The notes beneath the pieces were generated by a model. That model was not told the DNA's origin. It did no database searches and worked only from the letters and a program-made list of their open reading frames with translations. A stretch of 64,000 bases of DNA from CAVEFW01 sp964579575 (GTDB lineage Bacteria; Actinomycetota; Coriobacteriia; Coriobacteriales; Eggerthellaceae). Shown here one piece after another: positions 23,630-31,977 of the stretch (positions within the stretch are counted from its first letter, which is position 1; every line of letters starts with the position of its first letter). Position numbers and translations under genes: made by a program. The stretch lies in contig CAZOGL010000004.1 in the NCBI GenBank assembly GCA_964579575.1, positions 12,722 to 76,721 on the forward strand, written 5' to 3'.

Positions 23630-25504
23630 ATGCCTGCAGACGGGACAGGGCAAAGGGGAACCATGCCGGGGATGGGGTATCGCAACGAGGCTAAACCCCA
23701 AGAGATCCCCGACGTGCCTTTTAAGACGGTTGCAAGGAAATTTATCGAGTACTACAAGCCCTTCACGTTGCTGTTCTTGGCTGACCTAGTCGCTGCTACC
23801 ATCCTCGCCGTGGTGGACCTTGCCTTCCCCCAGATACTCAATTTCTTCGTGCGCGACTTCTTTGTGAACGCGACTGATGCAATCTTGGATGTCTTGCCTT
23901 GGGTGGCTGTCGCCATGATTGTTCTCTACCTCGTGCGTAGCGGGTGTCAATGGTTCGTCGCCTGTTGGGGCCATATCATGGGAGCCCGCATGGAGGCGCG
24001 TATGCGTATGGACCTCTTCAAGCAATATCAGAGGCTGTCGTTTAGCTACTACGATCGCAACAACACCGGCGAGATGATGTCCAAGCTTGTGACCGACCTC
24101 TTCGACATCTCGGAGGTTGCCCACCATGGCCCCGAGAACCTGTTCATAGCGTTTTTTAAGATCATAGGATCGTTTGTCCTTCTCATGATGGTGAACGTCC
24201 CGCTGACTCTTGTCATGTTGGTCGTCACAGCCGTCATGATGGTGTATTCCTGCGTCGCAAACTATCGCAAGCGCACCATCTTCAGGCAAAACCGCATACG
24301 TATGGCAGGTATGAACGCCCGCCTCCAAGATTCCCTCGGAGGAATCCGCATCGTCAAGAGCTTTGGAAACGAGGACATCGAGATTGACCGCTTCGGCGAC
24401 ACGAACGAGCAGTTCATCGAGACAAAGGAGCGCTCCTATCGCTTTATGGGGCAATTCCAATTGGCGAGCAGCCTGTTCCGCGGTGCGCTTTACACGACGA
24501 CGGTCGTAGGGGGTGGGTATTTCGTCGCGACCGGCGGAATGGCCCCTGCGGACCTCATTCTCTACGCGCTCTACATCGGTATCTTTATCGCCCCTCTCGA
24601 AATGCTCATCAACTTCACCGAGACGTTCCAAAAGGGATATGCGGGCTTTCGTCGCTTCGTTGAGACCCTCGCGGAGGAGCCGGGAGTTGAAAATGCCCAA
24701 GACGCTGTCGATCTCATCTCCGTAATCGATAGGAACGACGAGGGTCCTGGCAATGAGCAAGACGACAACGTGGTTGCCCCAGGAGTTGAGTTGCGTGACG
24801 TTCACTTTGCCTATGCGGACGGACCGGAAGTGCTCCACGGCATAGACCTTGACATTCCGGCGGGCAAGACGGTTGCCTTGGTCGGGCCAAGTGGCGGCGG
24901 CAAGACCACGACATGCAGCTTGTTGCCCCGCTTCTACGATGTGACCTGCGGCAGTGTCTCCATTGCGGGTATTGACGTGCGCCATGTCACGCTTGAAAGC
25001 CTACGCTGTGTCGTGGGTATCGTTCAACAGGATGTGTATTTGTTCGAGGGGACTATCCGCGACAACATTTTGTATGGGCAGCCAAACGCCACCGAAGAGG
25101 AGATGGTCTGGGCGGCAAAACAGGCAAATATCCACGACTTCGTGATGAGTCTTGATGCGGGATATGACACCTTCGTAGGAGAGCGCGGAGCACGCCTCTC
25201 TGGCGGACAGAAGCAACGCGTTGCAATCGCGCGCGTCTTCCTCCGCAACCCGCGCGTGCTCATCCTCGACGAGGCGACCTCGGCCCTTGATAACGAGAGT
25301 GAGGGTCACGTGCAGGAGGCGCTTGATGCTCTTGCCGTCGGACGAACGACGTTGGTCATTGCCCATCGTCTCAGCACTATCAGAAACGCTGACTATATCG
25401 CCGTCATCGACGAGGGTCGCGTCGTGGAGCGTGGGACCCACGAAGAACTCATGGCGCTCGGTGGCATCTACGAGCGTTACTACTCGATGCAGTTCCGGTC
25501 CTAA
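23630..25504 (+). CDS. ABC exporter, fused permease and ATPase (MsbA/BmrA-like)
   Basis: The 624-residue protein is a half-transporter. Six membrane spans lie in about residues 30-330 with FSYYDRNNTGEMMSKLVTDL in the first intracellular loop. The ATPase domain from about 380 has Walker A GPSGGGKTTTCS near 424, Q-loop GIVQQDVYLFEGTIRDNI, signature RLSGGQKQRVAIARV near 524, Walker B VLILDEATSALDN and the switch His in VIAHRLSTI. It should act as a homodimer exporting lipid, drug or peptide; the cargo is unknown. GGAG at 23620-23624 supports ATG 23630; ATG 23663 with AAAGGGG upstream is an alternative. Its stop codon lies in the first unit of a tandem repeat. Confidence 0.92.
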   Translation: MPADGTGQRGTMPGMGYRNEAKPQEIPDVPFKTVARKFIEYYKPFTLLFLADLVAATILAVVDLAFPQILNFFVRDFFVNATDAILDVLPWVAVAMIVLYLVRSGCQWFVACWGHIMGARMEARMRMDLFKQYQRLSFSYYDRNNTGEMMSKLVTDLFDISEVAHHGPENLFIAFFKIIGSFVLLMMVNVPLTLVMLVVTAVMMVYSCVANYRKRTIFRQNRIRMAGMNARLQDSLGGIRIVKSFGNEDIEIDRFGDTNEQFIETKERSYRFMGQFQLASSLFRGALYTTTVVGGGYFVATGGMAPADLILYALYIGIFIAPLEMLINFTETFQKGYAGFRRFVETLAEEPGVENAQDAVDLISVIDRNDEGPGNEQDDNVVAPGVELRDVHFAYADGPEVLHGIDLDIPAGKTVALVGPSGGGKTTTCSLLPRFYDVTCGSVSIAGIDVRHVTLESLRCVVGIVQQDVYLFEGTIRDNILYGQPNATEEEMVWAAKQANIHDFVMSLDAGYDTFVGERGARLSGGQKQRVAIARVFLRNPRVLILDEATSALDNESEGHVQEALDALAVGRTTLVIAHRLSTIRNADYIAVIDEGRVVERGTHEELMALGGIYERYYSMQFRS

Positions 25505-25578
25505 AGTTTTGGTCCTAAAACTTTGGCCCTCAATTTGGTCTTAAAGCTTTGGTCCTAAGATTCCGGTTCTTTAGACGT
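25497..25578 (+). repeat. six tandem 12-14-base units starting at the ABC exporter stop
   Basis: Consecutive units GGTCCTAAAGTTTT, GGTCCTAAAACTTT, GGCCCTCAATTT, GGTCTTAAAGCTTT, GGTCCTAAGATTCC and GGTTCTTTAGACGT fill 25497-25578. The first contains the TAA stop of the ABC gene. A further related piece, CCTAAAGCTTGAGTCCTTT, occurs near 25598-25616. No gene is visible in the rest of the spacer to dnaG. Confidence 0.85.
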
Positions 25579-25691
25579 CACCCCTTAAGGACGACAGCCT
25601 AAAGCTTGAGTCCTTTGGACGAATGCGTCTCGATTACCTTTGAAACGGCCGCACTTCGAACACGGGCGCAAGTGGGAGCGTGCGGCTGCGT

Positions 25692-25697
25692 TATACT
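25692..25697 (+). promoter_or_regulatory. -10 element for dnaG
   Basis: TATACT at 25692-25697, about 50 bases before the dnaG start; the -35 region is weak. Confidence 0.4.
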
Positions 25698-25746
25698 GCG
25701 TGTGTACAAAACGACGTTAAGGCGAAGTACCGTAAGGAGGTGGCCC

Positions 25747-27600
25747 GTGGCTGGTGGTCGAATCAGCGATGAAGACATTCAGAAAGTCCGCGAAGCTACC
25801 GACATTGTTGCGCTTGTAGGGGAGCGTGTCCCCGTCAAACAGCGTGGACGTGACTTTTGGTGCTGTTGCCCCCTCCATAACGAGAAGTCCCCGTCTTTCA
25901 AAATGGACCCAGTCACACAACTTTGGCATTGCTTTGGCTGCCATGAGGGCGGTGACGTGTTCGGCTACGTCATGAAGACGGAGGATCTTACGTTTCCCGA
26001 GGCGGTACGACGTTTGGCAGAGCGTGCCCATATCGAGATCGCTGAGACCCAGGCCAGAGGGAAAAGCGTCAATTCGAGTCGTAAGGCCCGCTTGAAAGAC
26101 GTCTGCAAGGAGACTGCCGAGTACTACCACACCCAACTTATGCGTAGCCGCGACGACGGTGCCGCCAAGGCGCGTGCCTATCTTGCGGGTCGCAACCTCG
26201 GTGGATCGGTCCCAAAGACGTGGAACCTCGGATATGCGCCCGGTCGTGGCTCCTTGGTGCGCCATCTTATCGCTAAGGGGTTCAAACCTGATGAGCTCAT
26301 CGAGGCAAACGTTGCCTTGACGGGGCGTGATGGGAAGTTGCGTGATCGGTTCTACGAACGCGTGATGTTTCCGATCAACGATATCCAGGGAGATTGCATC
26401 GCCTTCGGCGGTCGCATTATGGGCGATGGCCAACCGAAATACCTCAACAGCCAAGAAACCCCTATCTTTCACAAGTCTGAGGTGTTGTTTGGCCTCGACC
26501 ATGCAAAGGGCGCCATGACCTCTACTGGTATCGCTGTCGTGGTTGAGGGCTATACCGACGTCATCGCCTGTCATGAGGCGGGCATGTGCAATGTGGTCGC
26601 AACTCTTGGCACCGCGTTGACGCGCCAACATATCCGCGTCCTCTCGCGCCATGCGAAAAACGCCATCGTGTATCTTTTTGACGGAGACAGCGCAGGCCAG
26701 CGTGCAGCAGATCGCGCCCTTGGGTTCATCGATTCCAGCATGACGCCGGAGGGGGCTCGCAATCCGATAGAGTTGCGCGCCGTCACCCTGCCCGATGATC
26801 TCGACCCCGCAGATTTCATCGCCAAGCGTGGTGTCGAGGAGCTCCAGAAAATCATCTCGTCGTCGAAGCAGCTGTTGCAATACGGCATCGACAGGCGTAT
26901 CGCTGCCCACGACCTATCGACCCCTGAGGGGCGCGGTGCGGCAATGCATGACGCCCTCGCCATCCTTGCCCCGATCAAGGACTCGGTACTTGCCCAACAA
27001 TACGCCATGGAGATCGCAAGCCTTACTCGTATGCGTGAGGGGGACGTGCTCGAGGCGCTTGGGCGTCTTAAGGCTCCCCAACACTTCCATGAGGAGACTT
27101 CGGAGCCGACGGAAGGTAGTGGTCGCCGCGTCCAAGCGCAAAGGACGAGCGAAGCTAGCCTGTCCGCGTCTGAGCGAAATAGACGCGCCGTCGAGCGCAA
27201 CCTGCTTGCGCTTTGCGTGCGAAACCCCGAGGTTGCGATCGAGCATGCGAACTCCCTGGCCGGAACGCAATGGCATGATGCGATGAACGCCCAGATCGCG
27301 TCGTCGCTCTTGGATGCTCTTGATGACAACCCCCAAGCGAAGCCGGCAAGCCTTGTCGCGTTTTGTGTCTCACGCGTTCCCGCGGCGGGGTCGGTTTTGA
27401 CCGAGCCGCAATTTGACGAGGGGATAGATCCGTCTAGGATGGCAAAGTTTCTTTGCGAGGAGATCGCTATCGGGGACATGGAGGATTCCATCGCGAGTTT
27501 GCGCGCCCAGATGGCGGGAAGCGATGACGGTCTGTTCGAGGTTGTCTCTGCGATGCAAAAAGATCTTGAGGTACGGCGGGCGAACCACCGCCCGCTCTAG
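25747..27600 (+). CDS. dnaG: DNA primase
   Basis: DnaG makes RNA primers for replication. The 617-residue protein has the N-terminal zinc-binding domain (CPLHNEKSPSFKMDP, WHCFGCHEGGDVF, residues about 38-65, giving C-H-C-C ligands), the catalytic core with RVMFPINDIQGDCIAFGGR near 203, the TOPRIM motif VVEGYTDVIACHEAG near 265 and YLFDGDSAGQRAADRA near 310, then a C-terminal helicase-interaction domain. GTG 25747 follows AAGGAGG with six-base spacing; earlier in-frame starts precede the -10 element. def follows after 59 bases. Confidence 0.96.
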   Translation: MAGGRISDEDIQKVREATDIVALVGERVPVKQRGRDFWCCCPLHNEKSPSFKMDPVTQLWHCFGCHEGGDVFGYVMKTEDLTFPEAVRRLAERAHIEIAETQARGKSVNSSRKARLKDVCKETAEYYHTQLMRSRDDGAAKARAYLAGRNLGGSVPKTWNLGYAPGRGSLVRHLIAKGFKPDELIEANVALTGRDGKLRDRFYERVMFPINDIQGDCIAFGGRIMGDGQPKYLNSQETPIFHKSEVLFGLDHAKGAMTSTGIAVVVEGYTDVIACHEAGMCNVVATLGTALTRQHIRVLSRHAKNAIVYLFDGDSAGQRAADRALGFIDSSMTPEGARNPIELRAVTLPDDLDPADFIAKRGVEELQKIISSSKQLLQYGIDRRIAAHDLSTPEGRGAAMHDALAILAPIKDSVLAQQYAMEIASLTRMREGDVLEALGRLKAPQHFHEETSEPTEGSGRRVQAQRTSEASLSASERNRRAVERNLLALCVRNPEVAIEHANSLAGTQWHDAMNAQIASSLLDALDDNPQAKPASLVAFCVSRVPAAGSVLTEPQFDEGIDPSRMAKFLCEEIAIGDMEDSIASLRAQMAGSDDGLFEVVSAMQKDLEVRRANHRPL

Positions 27601-27659
27601 AGATTAGGTAGTTGACGTTGCCGTATCGGCACGAATGTGTACGTAAAAGGAGAACTAAC

Positions 27660-28187
27660 ATGTTGAAGGTTGTTATCGCCCCGGATTCGATTCTGAACAC
27701 CGTGTGCGATCCGTGTACGGTGGGGGACCCCACGTTGAAGGGTCTCGCAGAGCAGATGGCTGAGACGATGTATGAATCCAACGGATGCGGTCTTGCGGGA
27801 CCCCAGGTCGGTGTCACGAAGCGCATCGTCGTCATCGATTGCGACGATTCCGAGGTTCGAAATCCTATAACCTTGGTCAACCCCGTGCTTGTTGAGACAA
27901 AGGGCAACAAGGTGTGCGGGGAGGAAGGATGCCTTTCGTTGCCCGGCATCACGGTCGAGATTTCCCGTCCTGAATGGGCTCGTGTGACCTATTTTGACCT
28001 TGAGGGGAACGCTTGTGAGATCTCCGGCGACGGGCTTTTGGGACGTTGCCTCCAACATGAGCTTGACCACCTTGACGGCAAGACCATGCTCGAAAGCTGT
28101 AATCCCCTCAACCGCCTTAAAGCGTTGCGCGACTATGAGACCGCGCTTGCTTCGGGCGCCCGCCCCGGTGAGACTTCTGTCAGATAG
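27660..28187 (+). CDS. def: peptide deformylase
   Basis: Deformylase removes the formyl group from the N-terminal Met of new proteins. The 175-residue protein has motif I GCGLAGPQVGV near residue 41, motif II EEGCLSLPGI near 87 with the metal-binding Cys, and motif III CLQHELDHLDGKTM near 131 with the HExxH zinc/iron site. ATG 27660 follows AAAAGGAGA. fmt, which adds the formyl group to initiator tRNA, follows 33 bases later: a standard functional pair. Confidence 0.96.
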   Translation: MLKVVIAPDSILNTVCDPCTVGDPTLKGLAEQMAETMYESNGCGLAGPQVGVTKRIVVIDCDDSEVRNPITLVNPVLVETKGNKVCGEEGCLSLPGITVEISRPEWARVTYFDLEGNACEISGDGLLGRCLQHELDHLDGKTMLESCNPLNRLKALRDYETALASGARPGETSVR

Positions 28188-28220
28188 ATTTTGTGACTGC
28201 GTTAGAAACGGAGATTTGGC

Positions 28221-29180
28221 ATGCGCATTGTGTTCATGGGTACGCCTGCCTATGCGGCTACCATTCTGGAAGAGATCTCATATCAACATGACGTAGCCTG
28301 CGTCTATACGCGACCTGATGCGGTTCGCGGACGTGGCAAGGCCAAGGTCCCCTCAGAGGTCAAGCAGACGGCGACTCGTTTGGGACTCGAGGTGAGGACT
28401 CCCTCTACGTTGCGCGATGAGGCGGTAGTGGAGGAGTTGCGCTCTTGGGATGCCGATGCCTTCGTCGTTGCGGCGTATGGCGCCATTTTGACTTCGGAAG
28501 TGCTTTCCATACCACGCCTGGTGTGCCTTAACGCCCACGCTTCCATCCTTCCTCGCTGGCGAGGTGCCGCACCTATCGAGCGCGCGATCCTTGCTGGTGA
28601 CGATAAGGTAGGCGTCTGCATCATGCGTATGGAGGAAGGACTCGACACGGGAGATTGGTGTGTATGCCGTACGACCGAGATTGCTGACAAGACGGCAGGG
28701 GAGTTGACTGCCGAGCTTGCGGATCTTGGAGCCCGAGCGATGCTGACCGCCCTCAGTATTGTGGAATCTGGGGCCGCTCGTTGGGAGGTCCAAGGCGAGG
28801 AGGGTGTTACCTACGCCAAAAAGATCGAAAAGCATGAGCTTGATATTGCCCCATCCGATGACGTCATGACGGCTTGGCGGAAGGTGCAAGCCTCAGGCGT
28901 TGCCCATCCCAGTCGCATCTCAGTAGGAGGAAAGTCCTTGACGATTCTTTCTGCTCGCCCCGTAGATGACGCCCATCCAGCCGTCTCAGCTTTGGGCTCG
29001 CTTGACTTGGAAAGCGGAAGCGTCCGTCTCGCTGCAAAATGCCTCGTAATCGGGTTAAAAGATGGCGCGCTTGAGCTTGTACGGGTCAAACCTGATGGGA
29101 AGCGGGAGATGGAGGGCGTTGCCTTTGCGAGTGGCCTCCAAGGTCTAAAGCTTGGTGGCGTCACGTGGGAGCAGTTGTAA
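28221..29180 (+). CDS. fmt: methionyl-tRNA formyltransferase
   Basis: Fmt transfers a formyl group from 10-formyltetrahydrofolate to initiator Met-tRNA. The 319-residue protein starts MRIVFMGTPAYAATIL and has the folate-enzyme signature VCLNAHASILPRWRGAAPIERAI near 107 (catalytic Asn and His), and GVCIMRMEEGLDTGD near 140. The C-terminal OB domain follows. GGAG precedes ATG 28221. Its TAA overlaps the ATG of rsmB (TAATG), coupling the two. Confidence 0.95.
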   Translation: MRIVFMGTPAYAATILEEISYQHDVACVYTRPDAVRGRGKAKVPSEVKQTATRLGLEVRTPSTLRDEAVVEELRSWDADAFVVAAYGAILTSEVLSIPRLVCLNAHASILPRWRGAAPIERAILAGDDKVGVCIMRMEEGLDTGDWCVCRTTEIADKTAGELTAELADLGARAMLTALSIVESGAARWEVQGEEGVTYAKKIEKHELDIAPSDDVMTAWRKVQASGVAHPSRISVGGKSLTILSARPVDDAHPAVSALGSLDLESGSVRLAAKCLVIGLKDGALELVRVKPDGKREMEGVAFASGLQGLKLGGVTWEQL

Positions 29181-30595
29181 TGTCTGGAACTTGGAAAGAG
29201 CGCGAACGCGAAATGTGCCATGCCAGCCGTGCGCGCCTTATCGCATACGATGTGGTCTCTGAGGTTCGTCGTCGTCGTGCCTTTGCGCACAACGTGCTCG
29301 ATGCGCGACTCGCTTATGAGAAGGGATTGCCCCCGGAGGAGCGCGCGTTTGCCATCACCCTCGTACTTGGCGTGACGCAGACAGCGGGGACGCTTGATGA
29401 GGTCATCACCTCCGTGCTCAACGATTCGCGCGACGTGCAACCTGATGTGTGGGACGCCTTGCGTATCAGCACCTACGAGATCTTGTTTCTCGATAAGGAC
29501 CCGTATGCCGCGGTCGACCAGGGCGTGGAGCTTGTTCGCTCCTTCAATCCCCGGGCGAAAAACCTTGCGAACGCCGTCCTTCGCCGCGTATCACGCGTCA
29601 GCAAGGATTTTCCTTTCGGTGATCCCGATGCCGACCTTTCCGCGTTTGCGCGTAGCGTCGGTTTCCCACTTTGGCTTGCCGAGTTGTTGGTGTCTCGCCT
29701 TGGAAAGGAGAAAGCCCAGGAGTTCATGAGGGCCTCAAACGAGCCGGCCCCGGTGTTCATGGCGGTCAACCTAGCAAAAGCGGGAGATCGCGAGGTATTC
29801 GAGACGTTACGGGACGCAAATGCTGAGCCTGAGACGTACTCGTTCGAGGACCAGGTCGTTCCCGGTTGCTTTCTCATTAAAAACAGCCACGCGCTCTCTG
29901 ACGGTCGCGTCAAGCACCTGTTCCAAACGGGTAAGGTCCTTGTGTCCGATGCCGCGTCGCAATACATCGCAGCCATGGCCGCGCAAACCGCATACGGCAG
30001 CCGGTGTCGCGAGGAAGACGACGAGGTCAAATTCCTCGAAATCGGTGCTGGGCGCGCAACCAAGACCATCCTGCTCCAAAGCCAATCGAAACGCATCAAG
30101 GGCCGCTATCTCTCTATGACCTGCATCGACAATCAGGATTTCAAGGTCAATCTACTTCGCAAGCGTCTTGTCGAGTACGGCTTGCCGAAGGCGCGTGCCA
30201 AGGTTGCCGATGGCACAAAGCTTCTTGACTCCTTCGAGGCTTGTTCCTACGACGCGGTCTTTCTCGATGCCCCTTGCACCGGTATCGGCACGCTCCGTCG
30301 CCACCCTGAAATTCGTTGGCGTGTGGATAAGGACGCGATTCTTGAGTCGGCCAGGTTACAATCAGCCCTGTTGTCCAATGCGGCAGAGATGGTGAAGCCT
30401 GGTGGCGTTTTGGTGTATGCGACATGCACGGTGACCTACGAGGAGAACGTCGGCGTCGTCAAGACCTTCCTTGAGACCGACCTCGGGAGCAAGTTCCGCG
30501 TCGCGCCTATCAACGGCAAGGCTGCGTTTGTTTCTGAGCTCTCCCATGGGAAAAGCGATGCCCATTTTGCGGTCCGCATGGTCCGTCTGTCCTGA
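29180..30595 (+). CDS. rsmB: 16S rRNA (cytosine-967 C5)-methyltransferase family protein
   Basis: RsmB methylates C967 of 16S rRNA using S-adenosylmethionine. The 471-residue protein has an N-terminal NusB-like helical domain (about 10-145, with AFAITLVLGVTQTAGTLDEV) and a Sun/NOL1 methyltransferase domain. The two catalytic cysteines are both present: FLDAPCTGIGTLRRHPEIRW near 360 and YATCTVTYEENVGV near 413. The SAM-binding segment FLEIGAGRATKTILLQ lies near 284. The SAM motif differs slightly from the usual CAAPGGKT, which fits the actinobacterial branch. ATG 29180 overlaps the fmt stop. def-fmt-rsmB is a widespread order. Confidence 0.92.
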   Translation: MSGTWKEREREMCHASRARLIAYDVVSEVRRRRAFAHNVLDARLAYEKGLPPEERAFAITLVLGVTQTAGTLDEVITSVLNDSRDVQPDVWDALRISTYEILFLDKDPYAAVDQGVELVRSFNPRAKNLANAVLRRVSRVSKDFPFGDPDADLSAFARSVGFPLWLAELLVSRLGKEKAQEFMRASNEPAPVFMAVNLAKAGDREVFETLRDANAEPETYSFEDQVVPGCFLIKNSHALSDGRVKHLFQTGKVLVSDAASQYIAAMAAQTAYGSRCREEDDEVKFLEIGAGRATKTILLQSQSKRIKGRYLSMTCIDNQDFKVNLLRKRLVEYGLPKARAKVADGTKLLDSFEACSYDAVFLDAPCTGIGTLRRHPEIRWRVDKDAILESARLQSALLSNAAEMVKPGGVLVYATCTVTYEENVGVVKTFLETDLGSKFRVAPINGKAAFVSELSHGKSDAHFAVRMVRLS

Positions 30596-30612
30596 GGACT
30601 CGAAGATAAGCC

Positions 30613-30634
30613 CGGCGACGCAAAGCGCCGGATG
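30613..30634 (+). terminator. possible hairpin after rsmB
   Basis: CCGGCG near 30612-30617 pairs with CGCCGG near 30626-30631, eighteen bases after the stop. There is no T-tract, so termination efficiency is doubtful. Confidence 0.35.
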
Positions 30635-30644
30635 GTTGCTAACA

Positions 30645-30690
30645 GGTTGATGGCGGGTTGACGGCAGGCTTGATGGCGGATTGACGATGG
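30645..30690. repeat. four tandem 11-12-base units between rsmB and its converging neighbour
   Basis: GGTTGATGGCGG, GTTGACGGCAGG, CTTGATGGCGG and ATTGACGATGG follow each other directly. Differences within the core TTGAYGGC are mainly transitions. No coding function is visible. Confidence 0.75.
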
Positions 30691-30706
30691 AGGGGTCGCA
30701 GTTCGT

Positions 30707-30814
30707 CTTAGAGGCGCTCGACCTGTTCGTCTCGCTCTGCCCTTAGGGGAGCGCGACCTGTTCGACCCCTAGGCCTACGGGCGCTCGACTTGCTCTGCCC
30801 TTAGAGGCGCTCGA
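30707..30814 (-). repeat. four-fold repeat of the 3' end of the leftward membrane-protein gene
   Basis: The 15-mer TCGAGCGCCTCTAAG (minus strand), containing the last codons and the TAA stop of the gene, occurs exactly at 30814-30800 and again at 30721-30707. Two degenerate copies (GTCGAGCGCCCGTAG near 30788, GTCGCGCTCCCCTAAG near 30757) lie between. CTAAGGGCAGAGC follows two of the copies (30803-30789 and 30745-30731, 14 of 15 identical). Confidence 0.85.
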
Positions 30815-31634
30815 TCTTGACGCGGGCCTCATTGACAACCGGAAGCTTGTTGCCGTTGTCAATGACGAACTGGTAGGCCCTGCGTGCCCCTTCGATATCT
30901 CCCTGGCCTTCAAGGATTCCCCCAAGCGCGTCGTAATCAAGTACGCGGATGCGCTGGGGGGTGGAGGAGGCAACAACCACGCCCTCGAACAGGCTCCTCA
31001 GTTTGTCGGTATCTCCGTTTGCCAACGAATTCAACAAGGAGATCTCGAAATTCAGGAAAGCAATCTTGTCTTTTACCTCGTCAGATTCGTTGCCAGCCAA
31101 AAGCTCTTGGGCTTCACGGGCAAGGGTGAGGGCGTCATTTGCCCCATGGAGACGCAAGGTCAAAGGCTCGATATTGATAAGGATTCCGGCGCGAGCGGCG
31201 TTAGGCGTCCCCTCCGGGATGTGCTCAAGCATCATCTGCTCCATCATTTGAGCGTCTTCGGTAGCACCAGTATCGACACAGGCAAGGGCGAAGGGGGCCA
31301 AAAACCATGCGCCCAACTCCGTGGTACCCCTTGCGTAGCATTCCCCATAAATCGCGGCTGCCGCTTGCTTGCCTTGCGCGCGGAAAGCCTCGGGGTCGCA
31401 TTTCTCGTTGTATTGCGCCAAAGCCTCCTCGGCTTCACGCTCGGCGCGATTCGAGAAGTATCTGCCCGTTATAAATAAAAGCAACAGCATGCAGACAAGG
31501 AAGGTGATGCCGCCGTAGATGCCCGACATCAAATTGATGCCGAACGCAAGCCAAAGCACTCCGATGATGACAATGGGCACGCCAAAAGATATCGCATAGC
31601 ACATCGCACGATAGTTTTTGAAATAGGCAAGCAT
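30801..31634 (-). CDS. hypothetical two-span membrane protein with helical cytoplasmic domain
   Basis: I do not recognise this 277-residue protein. Two adjacent transmembrane segments lie near residues 10-32 (MCYAISFGVPIVIIGVLWLA region) and 36-55 (IYGGITFLVCMLLLLFI). The remaining 220 residues are soluble, Ala/Glu-rich and helical, with pairs of helices suggestive of TPR-like repeats (for example LRLHGANDALTLAREAQELL and GILEGQGDIEGARRAYQFVI). ATG 31634 is chosen because GGAGG lies six bases upstream; an in-frame ATG 12 codons earlier lacks a Shine-Dalgarno. It is monocistronic, converges with rsmB and ends in a repeat of its own stop region. Confidence 0.75.
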   Translation of the reverse strand: MLAYFKNYRAMCYAISFGVPIVIIGVLWLAFGINLMSGIYGGITFLVCMLLLLFITGRYFSNRAEREAEEALAQYNEKCDPEAFRAQGKQAAAAIYGECYARGTTELGAWFLAPFALACVDTGATEDAQMMEQMMLEHIPEGTPNAARAGILINIEPLTLRLHGANDALTLAREAQELLAGNESDEVKDKIAFLNFEISLLNSLANGDTDKLRSLFEGVVVASSTPQRIRVLDYDALGGILEGQGDIEGARRAYQFVIDNGNKLPVVNEARVKIERL

Positions 31635-31977
31635 GGGTACCTCCATGGGATACGGGTGTTTCGTGTCCATACTACCATCAAAGGATGAAACCTCAGGTTC
31701 TCCAAAAAATAATTGCCTTTGCGCCGCTTGGTCCTTCTTTTGTCAAATGTGGACTTCCTCGCCTTTGCGCGCTTGCAATACGTCTATAATTCAAAACGTC
31801 CTTTAAATGCGGTACAGAGAGACCGACAAGGCATACGCGCGATGAGCGCCCAAAGAAAAAAGGGCGCGCAACACGAAGCCTTTGTAGTCGCGGAGGCTTA
31901 TTTATTATCTCCGCGAAGACAACAGCGCAATTTGCGCTTCGGCCCGCTGTACGCACTCGACTCGCAGGAGGGTGTGT
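31635..31977 (+). promoter_or_regulatory. pyr operon promoter and leader region
   Basis: No gene lies here. A perfect TATAAT at 31785-31790 (weak -35) starts a leader of about 180 bases. It holds the PyrR binding loop (31802-31832), a GCGCCC/GGGCGC stem with A-rich loop (31846-31867), a perfect 8-bp stem TCGCGGAG/CTCCGCGA (31888-31895 and 31909-31916) and an AGCGCAA palindrome (about 31924-31940), then GGAGG for pyrR. None of the stems has a T-tract, so control may be at translation or Rho-dependent. The part before 31740 is the upstream region of the leftward gene. Confidence 0.75.
31802..31832 (+). promoter_or_regulatory. PyrR RNA-binding loop
   Basis: CGGT (31810-31813) and ACCG (31822-31825) close a loop ACAGAGAG, preceded by TTTAAA and followed by ACAAGG. 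This fits the PyrR anti-antiterminator consensus (UUUAA, then CAGAGAG loop, then AAGG). PyrR with UMP should bind it and repress the operon. Confidence 0.82.
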
